Below are positions 57,745-64,000 of a stretch of DNA of 64,000 bases, piece after piece. Each line of letters begins with the position of its first letter. Position 1 is the stretch's first letter. A model generated the notes under the pieces. That model was not told where the DNA came from and searched no databases. It saw only the letters and a program-made list of their open reading frames with translations. The DNA is from Nocardia cyriacigeorgica GUH-2. GTDB taxonomy: Bacteria; Actinomycetota; Actinomycetes; Mycobacteriales; Mycobacteriaceae. The stretch covers positions 2,046,001 through 2,110,000 of the forward strand of contig NC_016887.1 of the NCBI RefSeq assembly GCF_000284035.1. Reading direction: 5' to 3'. A program made the translations under genes and the position numbers.

Positions 57745-58047
57745 GTGGCCTTGTTCGCGGTGCTGTACTTCGTGCTGTTCATCTTCTGGCTGTTGCTGAT
57801 CAGCCGGGTGATCGTCGAGTTCATCCGTAGCTTCGCCCGTGACTGGCGCCCCAGTGGCATCGTGGTCGTCATCCTGGAGGTGATCTTCACGATCACCGAT
57901 CCTCCGGTGAAACTCCTGAGGCGGTTGATACCACCGGTGTCATTGGGGGGAATTCGGCTCGATCTGTCGATAATGGTCCTGCTATTCATCGTCTTCATCC
58001 TGATGTCGATCGTGAGCAGGCTCGGGCAGCCGGTAGCCCCGGTGTGA
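57745..58047 (+). CDS. YggT family membrane protein
   Basis: A 100-residue membrane protein with two hydrophobic regions (about 2-28 and 75-95). The family pattern is LLISRVIVEFIRSFARDWRPSG, then VVILEVIFTITDPPVKLLRRLIPP with the conserved TDPP...RR, and FDLSIMVLL-type LDLSIMVLLFIVF. YggT proteins sit beside sepF and wag31 in Gram-positive dcw clusters and may help osmotic adaptation or division; function is not settled. GTG 57745 gives the normal start; an in-frame TTG at 57727 lacks support. Confidence 0.9.
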   Translation: MALFAVLYFVLFIFWLLLISRVIVEFIRSFARDWRPSGIVVVILEVIFTITDPPVKLLRRLIPPVSLGGIRLDLSIMVLLFIVFILMSIVSRLGQPVAPV

Positions 58048-58116
58048 CAGAATGGGCCGAGGACACAGCTCGCCAGATCTGCTAGATCTCCAAAAGACGC
58101 GTGAAGGGATCCTTCC

Positions 58117-58965
58117 ATGCCGCTGACCCCAGCCGATGTGCACAACGTCGCGTTCAGCAAACCGCCGATCGGGAAGCGCGGCTACAACGAAGACGAAGTA
58201 GACGCCTTCCTGGATCTCGTGGAGCAGGAGCTTTCGCGTCTGATCGAGGAGAACGCGGATCTGCGCCAGCGGGTTGCCGAGCTCGATTCCGAGCTGGCCG
58301 AGGCGAAGAAGAATCGTGGTAACGCGGCGGTCGCCACCGCGAAACAGCCGGTCCAGCAGGCACCTCCGCCGGAACCGGTGAAACCGCCGGTGCCCGCGGC
58401 GCCGCCGGCCCCGATTGCCGCGCCGGCGCCGGCCGCCAAGGATCCCGCGGGTGCCGACTCCAACCTCCAGGCCGCGAAGGTGCTCAGCCTCGCCCAGGAG
58501 ATGGCCGACCGGCTCACCAGCGATGCCAAGACCGAAGCTGAGAATTTGCTGTCGAATGCCCGGGCGAATTCCGAGCGGCTCGTCGGCGATGCCCGCACCC
58601 GGTCCGAGGCGATGATCGCCGACGCCCGGCAGAAGTCGGACGCGATGCTGTCGGACGCGCAGACCCGTTCGGACAACCAGCTGCGCCAGGCCAAGGAGAA
58701 GGCCGACGCCCTGCAGGCCGATGCCGAGCGCAAGCACACCGAGATCATGGCCACCATCACCCAGCAGCGCACGGTGCTGGAGAGCCGGATCGAGCAGCTC
58801 AAGACCTTCGAGCGCGAGTACCGCGTGCGGCTGAAGTCCTACCTGGAATCGCAGCTCGAAGAGCTGGAGAACCGCGGTTCCGCGGTGCCCGTCGACGGCG
58901 GCGAGGCCTTCGACACCGGTTCGAACAACCTCGCGCCCGCGTCGTTCGCCAAGGGTGGCAAATAG
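58117..58965 (+). CDS. wag31: DivIVA-family polar growth protein Wag31
   Basis: A coiled-coil scaffold that gathers at negatively curved poles and directs tip growth. The 282-residue protein begins [36 protein letters not shown], the conserved DivIVA membrane-binding region, followed by the first coiled coil (to ~70). A Pro/Ala-rich linker (about 75-115) follows, then a long second coiled coil (about 120-255, rich in [25 protein letters not shown] heptads). The linker contains possible PknA/B target Thr residues (VATAKQP), by analogy only. ATG 58117 is the conserved start. Confidence 0.95.
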   Translation: MPLTPADVHNVAFSKPPIGKRGYNEDEVDAFLDLVEQELSRLIEENADLRQRVAELDSELAEAKKNRGNAAVATAKQPVQQAPPPEPVKPPVPAAPPAPIAAPAPAAKDPAGADSNLQAAKVLSLAQEMADRLTSDAKTEAENLLSNARANSERLVGDARTRSEAMIADARQKSDAMLSDAQTRSDNQLRQAKEKADALQADAERKHTEIMATITQQRTVLESRIEQLKTFEREYRVRLKSYLESQLEELENRGSAVPVDGGEAFDTGSNNLAPASFAKGGK

Positions 58966-59013
58966 TCACACCCCAGACGCAGTCGGGCCGCCTGGCATCC
59001 CCTGGGGGTCACC

Positions 59014-59214
59014 ATGCTCGTCTTGACGCTTGTCCTCGCCGCGATCGGCTTCGCCCTGCTGGTCGCAGCACTGACCACCGGTTCGGTGGTCTGGGCATGG
59101 GGCTGCATCGTGGTGTGTGTGATCGGCGCGGTATTGCTGCTGGTGAGCGCCTTGTCGATGGGCAAACCCGAAGGTGACGACGGGCCGCCACAGGGCAGGC
59201 ATGCCAAGCGCTGA
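59014..59214 (+). CDS. Small membrane protein, two transmembrane segments (Rv2144c type)
   Basis: A 66-residue protein with two hydrophobic segments (about 1-20 and 26-47), separated by GSVVWAWG. A short polar cytosolic tail (GKPEGDDGPPQGRHAKR) ends it. It follows wag31 by 48 bp on the same strand and sits where Rv2144c lies in M. tuberculosis. ATG 59014 has GGGGGTC ~4 nt upstream. Function is unknown; the location suggests an envelope role. Confidence 0.75.
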   Translation: MLVLTLVLAAIGFALLVAALTTGSVVWAWGCIVVCVIGAVLLLVSALSMGKPEGDDGPPQGRHAKR

Positions 59215-59270
59215 GCGGGTATGGCCTCGCGGTAGCGCGGCGCTCGCAATACTGGTTTGACCGAACTGGT

Positions 59271-59276
59271 TAGAAT
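59271..59276 (+). promoter_or_regulatory. -10 element of ileS T-box transcript
   Basis: TAGAAT (with TGG two bases before, an extended -10 look) would start transcription near 59283, just ahead of the T-box Stem I. A direct repeat ACTGGTT occurs at 59251-59257 and 59265-59271. Confidence 0.45.
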
Positions 59277-59284
59277 CAAACATG

Positions 59285-59530
59285 AATACGGCGTCGATCC
59301 GGCCATCACCGGGGAGCCTTCGGAAGAACGGTGTGTTCGCCCTGGTCGGGGCGCCGCACACTCACTAGAACCGAACGGGAGAGCCCGTCACAGCTCATGA
59401 CGAGAGGTCCGGCGCCGGTAGGGCGCCAGGACAAGCGGGGTGGTACCGCGGTTTCGGCGCACCGGGCGCCGGAGTCGTCCCCGTGCCGAGGAGAGTGCGC
59501 TACGGCGCACGGGCACGAGGAGACGCACCG
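59285..59530 (+). ncRNA. ileS T-box leader, ultrashort Stem I
   Basis: The diagnostic T-box sequence AAGCGGGGTGGTACCGCGG lies at 59433-59451, with the UGGU tRNA-acceptor-binding bulge at 59441-59444. Upstream, CCGG (59299-59302) and CCGG (59309-59312) form a 4-bp stem whose 6-nt loop holds the specifier ATC (59305-59307), an isoleucine codon matching the ileS gene. Such a reduced Stem I is the actinobacterial ileS class, which controls translation by exposing or hiding the ribosome site. The region after the T-box contains GTGCG/CGCAC and CGTGCC/GGCACG pairings that could sequester GAGGAG before the ileS ATG at 59533. Confidence 0.92.
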
Positions 59531-59532
59531 CG

Positions 59533-62500
59533 ATGGCGGACGAGACATCCAGTAGCAGCGCATATCCCCGCGTCGACCTCGGCGCCGGGCCGGGCGCGTC
59601 GTTCCCCGACCTGGAACGCGCCGTGCTCGACGCCTGGGCCGCCGACGACACCTTCCGCGCCAGCATCGAAAACCGCTCGCAGGCAGGCGAATCGGGTTCC
59701 GGCGAGTTCGTCTTCTACGATGGCCCGCCGTTTGCCAACGGTCTGCCGCATTACGGTCATTTGCTCACCGGATATGTGAAGGATCTGATCCCGCGTTTCC
59801 AGACGATGCGCGGTAAGCGCGTCGATCGCCGATTCGGCTGGGACTGTCATGGACTTCCCGCGGAAATCGAGGCGGAAAAGCAGCTCGGTATCACGGACAA
59901 ATCACAGATCGACGCGATGGGGCTCGCGGAATTCAATGCCGCCTGTAAAACGTCGGTACTTCGGTATACCGGGGAATGGCGCGACTATGTCACCCGTCAG
60001 GCCCGCTGGGTCGACTTCGACAACGACTACAAGACCCTCGATCTCGACTTCATGGAGTCGGTCATGTGGGCGTTCAAGTCGCTCTACGACAAGGGCCTGA
60101 TCTATCAGGGTTTCCGGGTGCTGCCCTACAGCTGGTACGAGCAGACCCCGCTGTCGAACCAGGAGACCCGCCTCGACGACGCCTACAAGATGCGTCAGGA
60201 CCCGGCGGTCACCGTGGACATGGTGCTGACGGTGCCCGCCGAGCATCCACTGCACGAACTCGACGGCGCCAACGCCCTGATCTGGACAACCACGCCATGG
60301 ACGCTGCCGTCCAACTTGGCCATCGCGGTGCACCCCGACGTGCGCTACGTGCATCTGCGCGGCGCCGACGGCAAGCGCTATGTGCTCGCCGCCGAACGGG
60401 TTTCGCATTACGCGCGCGAGTTCGGCGAGCAGCCCGAGGTGCTCGCCGAGTACGACGGCGCCGCCCTGGTGGGGCTGTCGTATCAGCCGCCGTTCGACTT
60501 CTTCCTCGGCCACCCCAACGCGCACCGGGTGCTGTCGGCCGACTACGTCACCACCGACTCCGGTACCGGCGTGGTGCACCTGGCGCCGGCGTTCGGTGAG
60601 GAGGACATGGACGTCGCCTCGGCCAACGGCATCACGATCGTGCAGCCGCTGGACCCGGGCGGTAAGTTCACCTCGATGGTGCCGCCGTACGAGGGCCTGA
60701 TGGTCTTCGACGCCAACCCGGTGATCATCAAGGACCTCAAGGCGGCAGGCAAGCTGCTGCGGCACGAGACCATCGAGCACTCCTACCCGCACAGCTGGCG
60801 CTCCGGTCAGCCGCTGATCTACATGGCGGTGCCGTCGTGGTTCGTGGCGGTCACCCAGTTCCGGGACCGGATGGTGGAGCTGAACAAGCAGATCACCTGG
60901 GTGCCCGAACACATCCGCGACGGCCAGTTCGGCAAGTGGCTCGAGGGTGCACGGGACTGGAACATCAGCCGTAACCGCTACTGGGGCAGCCCGATCCCGG
61001 TGTGGGTCTCCGATGATCCGGCCTACCCGCGGGTGGACGTCTACGGCTCGCTCGACGAGCTCGAACGCGACTTCGGCGTGCGCCCGACCGATCTGCACCG
61101 GCCGATGATCGACGAGCTCACCCGCCCGAACCCGGACGACCCGACCGGCAAGTCCACCATGCGCCGGGTGCCGGAGGTGCTCGACTGCTGGTTCGAATCC
61201 GGGTCCATGCCCTACGCGCAGGTGCACTACCCGTTCGAGAACAAGGACTGGTTCGACAGCCACTTCCCGGGCGATTTCATCGTCGAGTACAACGGCCAGA
61301 CCCGCGGCTGGTTCTACACCCTGCACGTGCTGGCCACCGCGCTGTTCGACAGCCCGGCGTTCAAAACCGTTGCCGCGCACGGCATCGTGCTCGGTGACGA
61401 CGGGCTGAAGATGAGCAAGTCCAAGGGCAACTACCCGGATGTGAAGGAGGTGTTCGACCGCGACGGCTCCGATGCGATGCGCTGGTTCCTGATGAGCTCG
61501 CCGATCCTGCGCGGCGGCAACCTCATCGTCACCGAGCGCGGCATCCGCGAGGGCGTGAGCCACGCGCTGCGCCCGCTGTGGAACGCGTGGACCTTCTTGC
61601 AGCTGTATGCCTCGAAACCGGGTGTGTGGCGCACGGATTCGGCGCATGTGCTCGACCGCTACATCCTGGCCAAGCTCGCGGTGACCAGGGACGCGATCAC
61701 CGAGGCGCTCGAGGTCTACGACATCGCCGGCGCCTGCGACGAGCTGCGCACCTTCGCCGACGCGCTGACCAATTGGTATGTGCGCCGCTCGCGGGCGCGG
61801 TTCTGGGAAGAGGACCGTGACGCCGTCGACACCCTGCACACGGTGCTGGAGGTGACCACCCGGCTGGCCGCTCCGCTGCTGCCGCTGGTCACCGAGGTGA
61901 TCTGGCGCGGGCTGACCGGCGGGCGTTCGGTGCATCTGACCGATTGGCCCACCGCCGAGGAGCTGCTGCACGACGCCGAGCTGGTCGCGGCCATGGACGA
62001 GGCGCGCACGGTGTGCTCGACGGTGCTGAGCCTGCGTAAGGCGCAGAACCTGCGGGTGCGCCTGCCGCTGGCCGAGGTCACCATCGCCGCGGCCGACGCC
62101 GACCGGCTGGCGCCCTACGCCGACATCATCGCCGACGAGGTGAACGTCAAGAAGGTGGATCTGACCACCGATGTGGCCTCGCACGGCCGGTTCGAGCTGG
62201 TCGTCAATGCCCGCGCGGCGGGTCCGCGGCTGGGCAAGGACGTGCAGACGGTGATCAAGGCGGTCAAGGCCGGCGAGTGGTCGGAGAACGCCGAGGGCGT
62301 GGTCAGCGCGGCCGGGATCGAGCTGCTGCCCGAGGAGTACACCCAGCGCCTGGTGGCGGCCGAACCGGAGTCGACCGCCGCGCTGCCGGGCAATGCCGGT
62401 CTGGTGGTGCTGAATTCGGTGGTCACCGAGGAGCTGGAGGCCGAGGGCTGGGCTCGCGACCTGATCCGTGATCTCCAGGAGACTCGTAAGTCGCTCGGCC

Positions 62501-62682
62501 TGGAGGTTTCCGACCGGATCACCGTGGTGCTCGAGGTGCCGGAGGAGCGGCAGGCGTGGGCGCAGACCCATCGGGATCTGATCGCCGGCGAAATCCTGGC
62601 TACCGAGCTGAGCTTCGGTGCGGCGGGCGCCGACGCGGCCGAACTGGTCGGCGGGGTCCGCGCTGCGGTCGCGAAGGTCTGA
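59533..62682 (+). CDS. ileS: Isoleucyl-tRNA synthetase
   Basis: A class I synthetase charging tRNA-Ile. The 1049-residue protein has the HIGH-type motif in [22 protein letters not shown], the editing domain ([31 protein letters not shown]), and [15 protein letters not shown]. The KMSKS loop is [12 protein letters not shown]. Length and composition fit the eukaryote-like/mupirocin-resistant ileS2 type found in actinobacteria rather than the shorter ileS1, judged by size and the absence of the C-terminal zinc-finger Cys cluster. ATG 59533 follows GAGGAG by 10 nt, the site the T-box would control. A hairpin terminator follows at 62690-62730. Confidence 0.96.
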   Translation: MADETSSSSAYPRVDLGAGPGASFPDLERAVLDAWAADDTFRASIENRSQAGESGSGEFVFYDGPPFANGLPHYGHLLTGYVKDLIPRFQTMRGKRVDRRFGWDCHGLPAEIEAEKQLGITDKSQIDAMGLAEFNAACKTSVLRYTGEWRDYVTRQARWVDFDNDYKTLDLDFMESVMWAFKSLYDKGLIYQGFRVLPYSWYEQTPLSNQETRLDDAYKMRQDPAVTVDMVLTVPAEHPLHELDGANALIWTTTPWTLPSNLAIAVHPDVRYVHLRGADGKRYVLAAERVSHYAREFGEQPEVLAEYDGAALVGLSYQPPFDFFLGHPNAHRVLSADYVTTDSGTGVVHLAPAFGEEDMDVASANGITIVQPLDPGGKFTSMVPPYEGLMVFDANPVIIKDLKAAGKLLRHETIEHSYPHSWRSGQPLIYMAVPSWFVAVTQFRDRMVELNKQITWVPEHIRDGQFGKWLEGARDWNISRNRYWGSPIPVWVSDDPAYPRVDVYGSLDELERDFGVRPTDLHRPMIDELTRPNPDDPTGKSTMRRVPEVLDCWFESGSMPYAQVHYPFENKDWFDSHFPGDFIVEYNGQTRGWFYTLHVLATALFDSPAFKTVAAHGIVLGDDGLKMSKSKGNYPDVKEVFDRDGSDAMRWFLMSSPILRGGNLIVTERGIREGVSHALRPLWNAWTFLQLYASKPGVWRTDSAHVLDRYILAKLAVTRDAITEALEVYDIAGACDELRTFADALTNWYVRRSRARFWEEDRDAVDTLHTVLEVTTRLAAPLLPLVTEVIWRGLTGGRSVHLTDWPTAEELLHDAELVAAMDEARTVCSTVLSLRKAQNLRVRLPLAEVTIAAADADRLAPYADIIADEVNVKKVDLTTDVASHGRFELVVNARAAGPRLGKDVQTVIKAVKAGEWSENAEGVVSAAGIELLPEEYTQRLVAAEPESTAALPGNAGLVVLNSVVTEELEAEGWARDLIRDLQETRKSLGLEVSDRITVVLEVPEERQAWAQTHRDLIAGEILATELSFGAAGADAAELVGGVRAAVAKV

Positions 62683-62689
62683 GATAGGG

Positions 62690-62730
62690 GCCGGTGTGGG
62701 CGGTGGATGCGTTCTGCCGTCCACACCGGC
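62690..62730 (+). terminator. Hairpin terminator after ileS
   Basis: A 14-bp stem (62690-62703 with 62717-62730) with one G-T wobble and a 13-nt loop begins 7 bp after the ileS stop. Confidence 0.75.
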
Positions 62731-62745
62731 TCGCGCTCGCCGCAA

Positions 62746-62761
62746 AGTGACGTAAATCACA
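62746..62761. promoter_or_regulatory. Candidate CRP/GlxR binding site
   Basis: AGTGACGTAAATCACA matches TGTGANNTANNTCACA (corynebacterial GlxR and mycobacterial CRP) at all fixed positions except the first. It lies 175 bp before the NlpC/P60 GTG at 62937 and after the ileS terminator, so the NlpC gene is the target. cAMP control of wall-hydrolase and resuscitation genes is known in relatives. Confidence 0.55.
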
Positions 62762-62936
62762 CCCCAGCTATTTGCTGAACCCGCCGTGCGCGCATTTCCC
62801 GCGCGGCACAATCAGGGCTGTTGCTGCTGGGGCTGATGATCCTGCCGGTGCCGCAGTGACTATCGGTACGGATTGTTCTACCTGATACGCGTCCCGGTGG
62901 ACGGCTCGTCGGCCGGGCCGACCGAAGGGCGAGCAC

Positions 62937-63482
62937 GTGACGAGAACCCCGCTGCGCCGGATCATCACCGGCTTCTGCTTCGCCGCCCTCGCGGCATTCA
63001 CCCTGGCCACCCCCGCCGTGGCCGCACCCGACACCGGAAGCGCCTCCGGCAGCGGCGGCTCCGGATCGTCGTCGGGTTCCGGGTCGGGTTCGGGCTCGGG
63101 CAGTTCCAGCGGCTCGGCCGCGCTGCCGCTGCCCAGCCCCGCCGGGCTCGGCGCCCTCGCGGTCGCGGTCACCCAGACCGGTAAGCCCTACGAATGGGGG
63201 AGCGAGGGGCCGCATTCCTGGGACTGCTCGGCGCTGGTGCAATGGGCTTTCGCGCAGGTCGGGGTGCGGTTGCCGCGCACCACCTGGGAACAGGCCGAGG
63301 TGGGCGCGGAGGTGCCGCGCTATGCCCTCTCACCCGGCGATGTGGTGATCCTGAACGCCGACGCCTCGCACGTCGGGATCTACGCCGGCTTCGGCCAGAT
63401 ATTCAACGCCTACGGCCGCGGCGTCCCGGTCGGTCTCGCGCCGCTGAGCCAGTTCGAGATCTACAGCATCCGCCGATTCTGA
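62937..63482 (+). CDS. Secreted NlpC/P60 peptidoglycan hydrolase with Gly/Ser linker
   Basis: A 181-residue secreted endopeptidase. After a signal peptide (MTRTPLRRIITGFCFAALAAFTLATPAVAA) comes a Gly/Ser-only low-complexity linker (about 36-60). The NlpC/P60 domain (about 70-181) has catalytic Cys97 in WDCSAL and His145 in SHVGIYAG. The third polar residue is Asn157 (FNAYG) where the two paralogues at 6-7.8 kb have His; Asn, Gln or His are all accepted at this place in the family. GTG 62937 follows AAGGGCGAG by 4 nt. It is a single-gene unit with a CRP/GlxR-like site upstream and a convergent terminator downstream. Confidence 0.88.
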   Translation: MTRTPLRRIITGFCFAALAAFTLATPAVAAPDTGSASGSGGSGSSSGSGSGSGSGSSSGSAALPLPSPAGLGALAVAVTQTGKPYEWGSEGPHSWDCSALVQWAFAQVGVRLPRTTWEQAEVGAEVPRYALSPGDVVILNADASHVGIYAGFGQIFNAYGRGVPVGLAPLSQFEIYSIRRF

Positions 63483-63498
63483 CCGTTGCGGATGGCAA

Positions 63499-63540
63499 CG
63501 GCCGGGCCACCGGGGAAATGTCACCGGCGGCCCGGCCGTG
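63499..63540. terminator. Bidirectional hairpin between NlpC/P60 gene and galU
   Basis: An 11-bp stem (63499-63509 with 63530-63540) extends through one mismatch into a further 4-bp CCGG pairing (63511-63514 with 63525-63528). It lies between convergent stops at 63482 and 63562. Confidence 0.8.
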
Positions 63541-63561
63541 CTCGCTCTGTGCGGTGCCGGC

Positions 63562-64000
63562 TCAGTCGATCAGCTGACGCAACCGCGGACCGTAATCGGG
63601 ATGCGCCAGCGCCGAAGCGAACTGCGCCACCAGGTAGTCGGCCGGGTTGCCGGTGTCGTACCAGCGGCCCTTGATGACCTGGCCGTAGACGGCGTGCCCG
63701 GCGGCGAAGGCGTTGATGGCGTCGGTGAGGTAGACCTCGCCGGTGCGGTGGGTGTACCAGGCCTCGGTCTGCTTGCGCAGTTCCTCGATGATGCCGGGCG
63801 TCACCACGTACCCGCCGATCGCCGCGTACGCCGACGGGGCGTCCTCCGGCTTCGGCTTCTCCATCAGGCCGGAGATGCGCAGCAGTCCGTTGTCGAGGTC
63901 CTCGTGCACCATCGGCACGCCGTAGCGCTGCGATTCGGCCGGATCCATCGGCATCAGCGCCAGCACCGGGCAGCCGGTGGTCTCGTAGGCGGTGATGAGC
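63562..64000 (-). CDS. galU: UTP-glucose-1-phosphate uridylyltransferase, 5' end beyond window
   Basis: It makes UDP-glucose from UTP and glucose-1-phosphate for cell-envelope and trehalose synthesis. Only the C-terminal ~145 residues are in the window. They contain the GalU-type stretch ITAYETTGCPVLALMPMDPAESQRYGV and GLMEKPKPEDAPSAYAAIGGYVVTPGIIEEL. TGEVYLTDAINAFAAGHAVYGQVIKGRWYDTGNPADYLVAQ covers the sugar-binding KGRWYDTG motif. The end of the protein (FASALAHPDYGPRLRQLID) is complete. The protein continues past base 64000 with no stop. RmlA/GlmU-type enzymes share the fold but lack these exact segments. Confidence 0.9.
   Translation of the reverse strand, partial: LITAYETTGCPVLALMPMDPAESQRYGVPMVHEDLDNGLLRISGLMEKPKPEDAPSAYAAIGGYVVTPGIIEELRKQTEAWYTHRTGEVYLTDAINAFAAGHAVYGQVIKGRWYDTGNPADYLVAQFASALAHPDYGPRLRQLID

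Noticed and set aside
59902..62811. A 969-codon open frame antisense to ileS
   Set aside because: High GC and codon bias of ileS keep the opposite frame open. The translation is Arg/His/Gln/Gly-rich with no domain, and ileS is unambiguous.
62683..62936. Possible c-di-AMP (ydaO) riboswitch before the NlpC/P60 gene
   Set aside because: That riboswitch often precedes actinobacterial wall hydrolases, but its long conserved core is absent here and before the two NlpC/P60 genes at 6-8 kb.

Overview
The window is high-GC actinobacterial chromosome from the Mycobacteriales, and looks most like Nocardia or a close relative. The evidence is gene order and protein signatures. The sequence follows, with local changes, the Mycobacterium tuberculosis order Rv2183c-Rv2196 and Rv2144c-Rv2179c. 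It carries mycobacterial-type envelope genes (pimB, mptA, wag31) and a C30+ carotenoid set that M. tuberculosis lacks. No tRNA, rRNA, insertion sequence, prophage or CRISPR array was seen. This is core chromosome with a carotenoid-flavoured accessory stretch.

Layout. (1) 1-7.8 kb, minus strand: a coupled run of ArsA-like ATPase, CxxCxxC protein and glucokinase; two SRPBCC proteins; PimB'; a membrane-anchored HExxH protein; and two secreted NlpC/P60 peptidoglycan hydrolases that share a promoter-like motif. (2) 8.4-18.9 kb: a DnaQ-GIY-YIG nuclease fusion, an AsnC-type ligand domain, trpD, the respiratory operon ctaE-qcrC-qcrA-qcrB, an Rv2179c-type exoribonuclease and class II DAHP synthase. 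(3) 19-21.8 kb: the Rv2175c-type DNA-binding protein, divergent from a PASTA-containing PknL-like kinase, then a cold-shock protein. (4) 21.8-36 kb: carotenoid and isoprenoid genes in two blocks. The first is idsA-crtI-mptA-crtB; the second is GNAT-crtO-like-cruF plus a separate CruG/CrtQ-like glycosyltransferase. They are mixed with metF, DUF1684, lppM and terC genes. (5) 36.2-59.2 kb, plus strand: HEPN and DUF3040 genes, then a complete dcw division and wall cluster: mraZ-rsmH-ftsL-pbpB-murE-murF-mraY-murD-ftsW-murG-murC-ftsQ-ftsZ-pgeF-yggS-sepF-yggT-wag31. (6) 59.2-64 kb: T-box-controlled ileS, a third secreted NlpC/P60 enzyme and the 3' part of galU.

How the genes fit together. Most of the window builds, remodels or anchors the cell envelope. 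The dcw cluster makes lipid II and the divisome. The NlpC/P60 enzymes cut peptidoglycan. PimB' and MptA build phosphatidylinositol mannosides and lipomannan. CtaE and QcrCAB form the bc1-aa3 supercomplex. The carotenoid genes would make a desaturated, hydrated and probably glycosylated membrane pigment. Many dcw genes overlap by 4 bp (ATGA or GTGA), so translation is probably coupled.

Regulatory signals read directly from the sequence include an ileS T-box with a very short Stem I, a triple GTGG MraZ box over the mraZ promoter, a near-perfect CRP/GlxR palindrome before the third NlpC gene and a LexA-like box before the HEPN gene. There is also a pair of mutually exclusive hairpins before the DUF3040 gene, several leaderless-type promoters (-10 hexamer 6-7 nt before the start codon) and strong hairpin terminators. 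The least explained items are the overlapping hairpins, two short ORFs before sepF and yggT, the very long Ala/Pro tail on FtsL and the placement of mptA inside a carotenoid operon.
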